In this document: one piece after another, positions 6,081-7,215 of the stretch
Numbering within the stretch: position 1 is the stretch's first letter
How the letters are laid out: each line of letters begins with the position of its first letter
NCBI GenBank assembly: GCA_025363495.1
Contig: JANYDR010000051.1
Location: 1 to 7,215 of the forward strand
Origin: Cyclobacteriaceae bacterium
Lineage (GTDB): Bacteria; Bacteroidota; Bacteroidia; Cytophagales; Cyclobacteriaceae
DNA length: 7,215 bases
Reading direction: 5' to 3'
Translations under genes and position numbers: made by a program
Notes under the pieces: generated by a model
Database searches by the model: none
The model's input: the letters and a program-made list of their open reading frames with translations, nothing else
Told to the model about the DNA's origin: nothing

Positions 6081-6791
6081 TTAAGCCAGTTTGTCTAAAT
6101 AAAAATCAGCTGTTAACGAGTTGTATTCTTCAGTCCATTGATTCCCGGATTGATAAAGAGTAAGGGAATTTTCCACTAACGGTTGGGCGACCAATCCAAA
6201 TTCCATGAGGGATCGTTCCTGTGGTTTATTATCACGGGAGAAGAACCTCGTTAATCGATGGAGAAATAGTTTTTTGGCTAGGGCCTTTGATATAAAAACG
6301 TCGCCTTCGGCAGGAGGGAGGATGATACAGAGTCGTCCTGCTGGAGAAAGCAATTGTGTTGTTGTGGAAATTAAATCATCTAATGTCAATTGAATGTCAT
6401 GCCTGACACTACTTCTGTTTTCAGTTGGGGAAAGCAAACTTCGGGAAAAGAACGGTGGATTGCAGATTATAAGATCATACTTTTTATTTGTTTCAAACTT
6501 CTGAATGCTGGAATTAATTACAGAGATTTTATCCGACCAGGGAGATGACCGCACGTTTTGGGATGCTTGCTGAGCATCTTCTTTTAATAACTCGACGGCA
6601 TCAATTTTGGCTTCAGTAGCGGTTCGCTGAGCCAGCATGAGGGCAATGATCCCTGAACCTGTTCCGATGTCGAGAATAATTTTTGACTCATTGACATCTA
6701 CCCATGCACCCAACAGTACGCCATCTGTTCCGACTTTCATCGTGGCGTTGTCATCGCAAACCGAGAATTTTTTGAAATTGAAAATTCCCAC
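6081..6791 (-). CDS. trmN6: tRNA1(Val) (adenine(37)-N6)-methyltransferase, TrmN6/YfiC type
   Basis: The 236-residue protein is a class I SAM-dependent methyltransferase of the YfiC/TrmN6 group, which in E. coli makes m6A at position 37 next to the anticodon of tRNA1(Val). It shows the group's N-terminal signature FNFKKFSVCDDNATMKVGTDGVLLGAW (4-30). The SAM-binding motif I is DIGTGSG (41-47), the acidic residue after strand 2 is Glu67 (AVELLKED), and the catalytic N6-adenine motif is NPPFF (111-115). VRHDIQLTLDDL (129-140) is also typical, and the length is normal. The start is GTG at 6791-6789. Upstream in frame there is a TAG and no ATG, GTG or TTG before it, and the next ATG (Met18) would delete conserved sequence. 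Only 5 nt separate this start from the stop of the upstream serine hydrolase, suggesting translational coupling. The exact tRNA substrate in this phylum is inferred from homology. Confidence 0.92.
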   Translation of the reverse strand: MGIFNFKKFSVCDDNATMKVGTDGVLLGAWVDVNESKIILDIGTGSGIIALMLAQRTATEAKIDAVELLKEDAQQASQNVRSSPWSDKISVINSSIQKFETNKKYDLIICNPPFFSRSLLSPTENRSSVRHDIQLTLDDLISTTTQLLSPAGRLCIILPPAEGDVFISKALAKKLFLHRLTRFFSRDNKPQERSLMEFGLVAQPLVENSLTLYQSGNQWTEEYNSLTADFYLDKLA

Positions 6792-6796
6792 AGATC

Positions 6797-7215
6797 TTAT
6801 TTTTCCGGAAGGGCACTAATAATTTTTTGTGTCAGCGGGACAATTCCTGATCCATGATGGCTGACGCCTAGTCGAACGACGACTAGTTTTTTGGAGGGCA
6901 CAATAAATACATATTCATCTTCGAAACCCTCGGCGCCAAATTCGTCATGAGGAAGTCCGGGATGATAGGACTGTTCAGGATTATTTTTTGCGCCGGCATT
7001 TAGCCAGAACATTGCGCCATATTGACCAATTGCGGCAGCAGGAGCAGGTGTTGCAGAATATTTTGCCCAGCCCTCCGGAAGGATTCTTTCGCCGTTCCAT
7101 ACTCCGTCATTCAAAAACAGAAGTCCAAATCTTGCCCAGTCACGCGCGCTTGCATATCCATAAGAGGAACCCACGAAAGTGCCGGACGCATCGGGTTCAA
7201 GTAATGCATGATACA
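6797..7215 (-). CDS. Serine hydrolase (PF00144, class C beta-lactamase-like), C-terminal part
   Basis: The reading frame continues to the window edge, beyond a GTG at 7174 that is only an internal valine. The 138 complete codons begin YHALLEPDASGTFVGSSYGYAS. This matches the 'EPDASGTFVGSS..YA+ARDWARFG' segment of the PF00144 beta-lactamase/esterase/peptidase superfamily, followed by LFLNDGVWNGERILPEGWAKYS and the C-terminal FIVPSKKLVVVRLG. The catalytic S-x-x-K and Y-x-N motifs lie upstream of the window, so activity cannot be judged. Where many relatives have a GxxGQ segment before the 'viPs' strand, this protein reads GAEGFEDEYVFIVPS. Such proteins are usually exported and are more often esterases or peptidases than antibiotic-degrading enzymes, so the beta-lactamase label should not be taken as resistance. 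It overlaps nothing and ends 5 nt before trmN6. Confidence 0.9.
   Translation of the reverse strand, partial: YHALLEPDASGTFVGSSYGYASARDWARFGLLFLNDGVWNGERILPEGWAKYSATPAPAAAIGQYGAMFWLNAGAKNNPEQSYHPGLPHDEFGAEGFEDEYVFIVPSKKLVVVRLGVSHHGSGIVPLTQKIISALPEK

Noticed and set aside
383..7215. Beta-lactam resistance or degradation island, because a penicillin-acylase-family gene and a beta-lactamase-like gene occur in one window.
   Set aside because: Both families are broad and mostly act on other substrates, the two genes are about 4.4 kb apart with unrelated genes between them, and no mobile element is present.

Overview
The window looks like an ordinary chromosomal segment of a Bacteroidota bacterium, probably of the Cytophagales type. 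Four things point that way: a DUF5916 outer-membrane protein with an N-terminal CBM9-like domain, a YceI/MarR pair, gene starts without a clear Shine-Dalgarno sequence, and a TAnnTTTG-type -7 promoter element with an A-rich leader before yceI. The order-level assignment is inference.

Layout: positions 1-201 hold the 3' end of a plus-strand adenosylhomocysteinase gene, followed by a strong intrinsic terminator (242-270). Every other gene lies on the minus strand. In transcription order these are: the 3' part of a PF00144 serine hydrolase (7215-6797, running off the window), a trmN6/yfiC-type tRNA methyltransferase (6791-6081), a DUF5916/CBM9-like exported protein (6025-3815), YceI (3624-3049), a MarR-family regulator (3008-2559), and a penicillin-acylase-family Ntn hydrolase (2434-383). 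The last converges on the adenosylhomocysteinase gene. The convergent junction contains a dyad-symmetric repeat (307-382) built of 7-nt units starting with TT, mostly TTCG, which ends exactly at the acylase stop codon.

How the genes may work together: the serine hydrolase and trmN6 are 5 nt apart and are probably co-transcribed. yceI and marR are 40 nt apart, separated by a terminator hairpin whose U-tract ends 2 nt before the marR ATG, so marR probably depends on readthrough. Two perfect palindromes upstream of yceI are candidate operators, perhaps for this MarR protein. The acylase is 124 nt downstream of marR and may or may not share its transcript. Four of the proteins (serine hydrolase, DUF5916 protein, YceI, acylase) belong to envelope, periplasmic or exported families. 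The other two minus-strand products and adenosylhomocysteinase are cytoplasmic.

I found no RNA gene, insertion sequence, CRISPR array, phage gene or clear defence system. The most unusual signals are non-coding: the heptad-phased dyad element, a second short heptad run upstream of the acylase, the terminator abutting the marR start, and the palindromes in the yceI promoter region.
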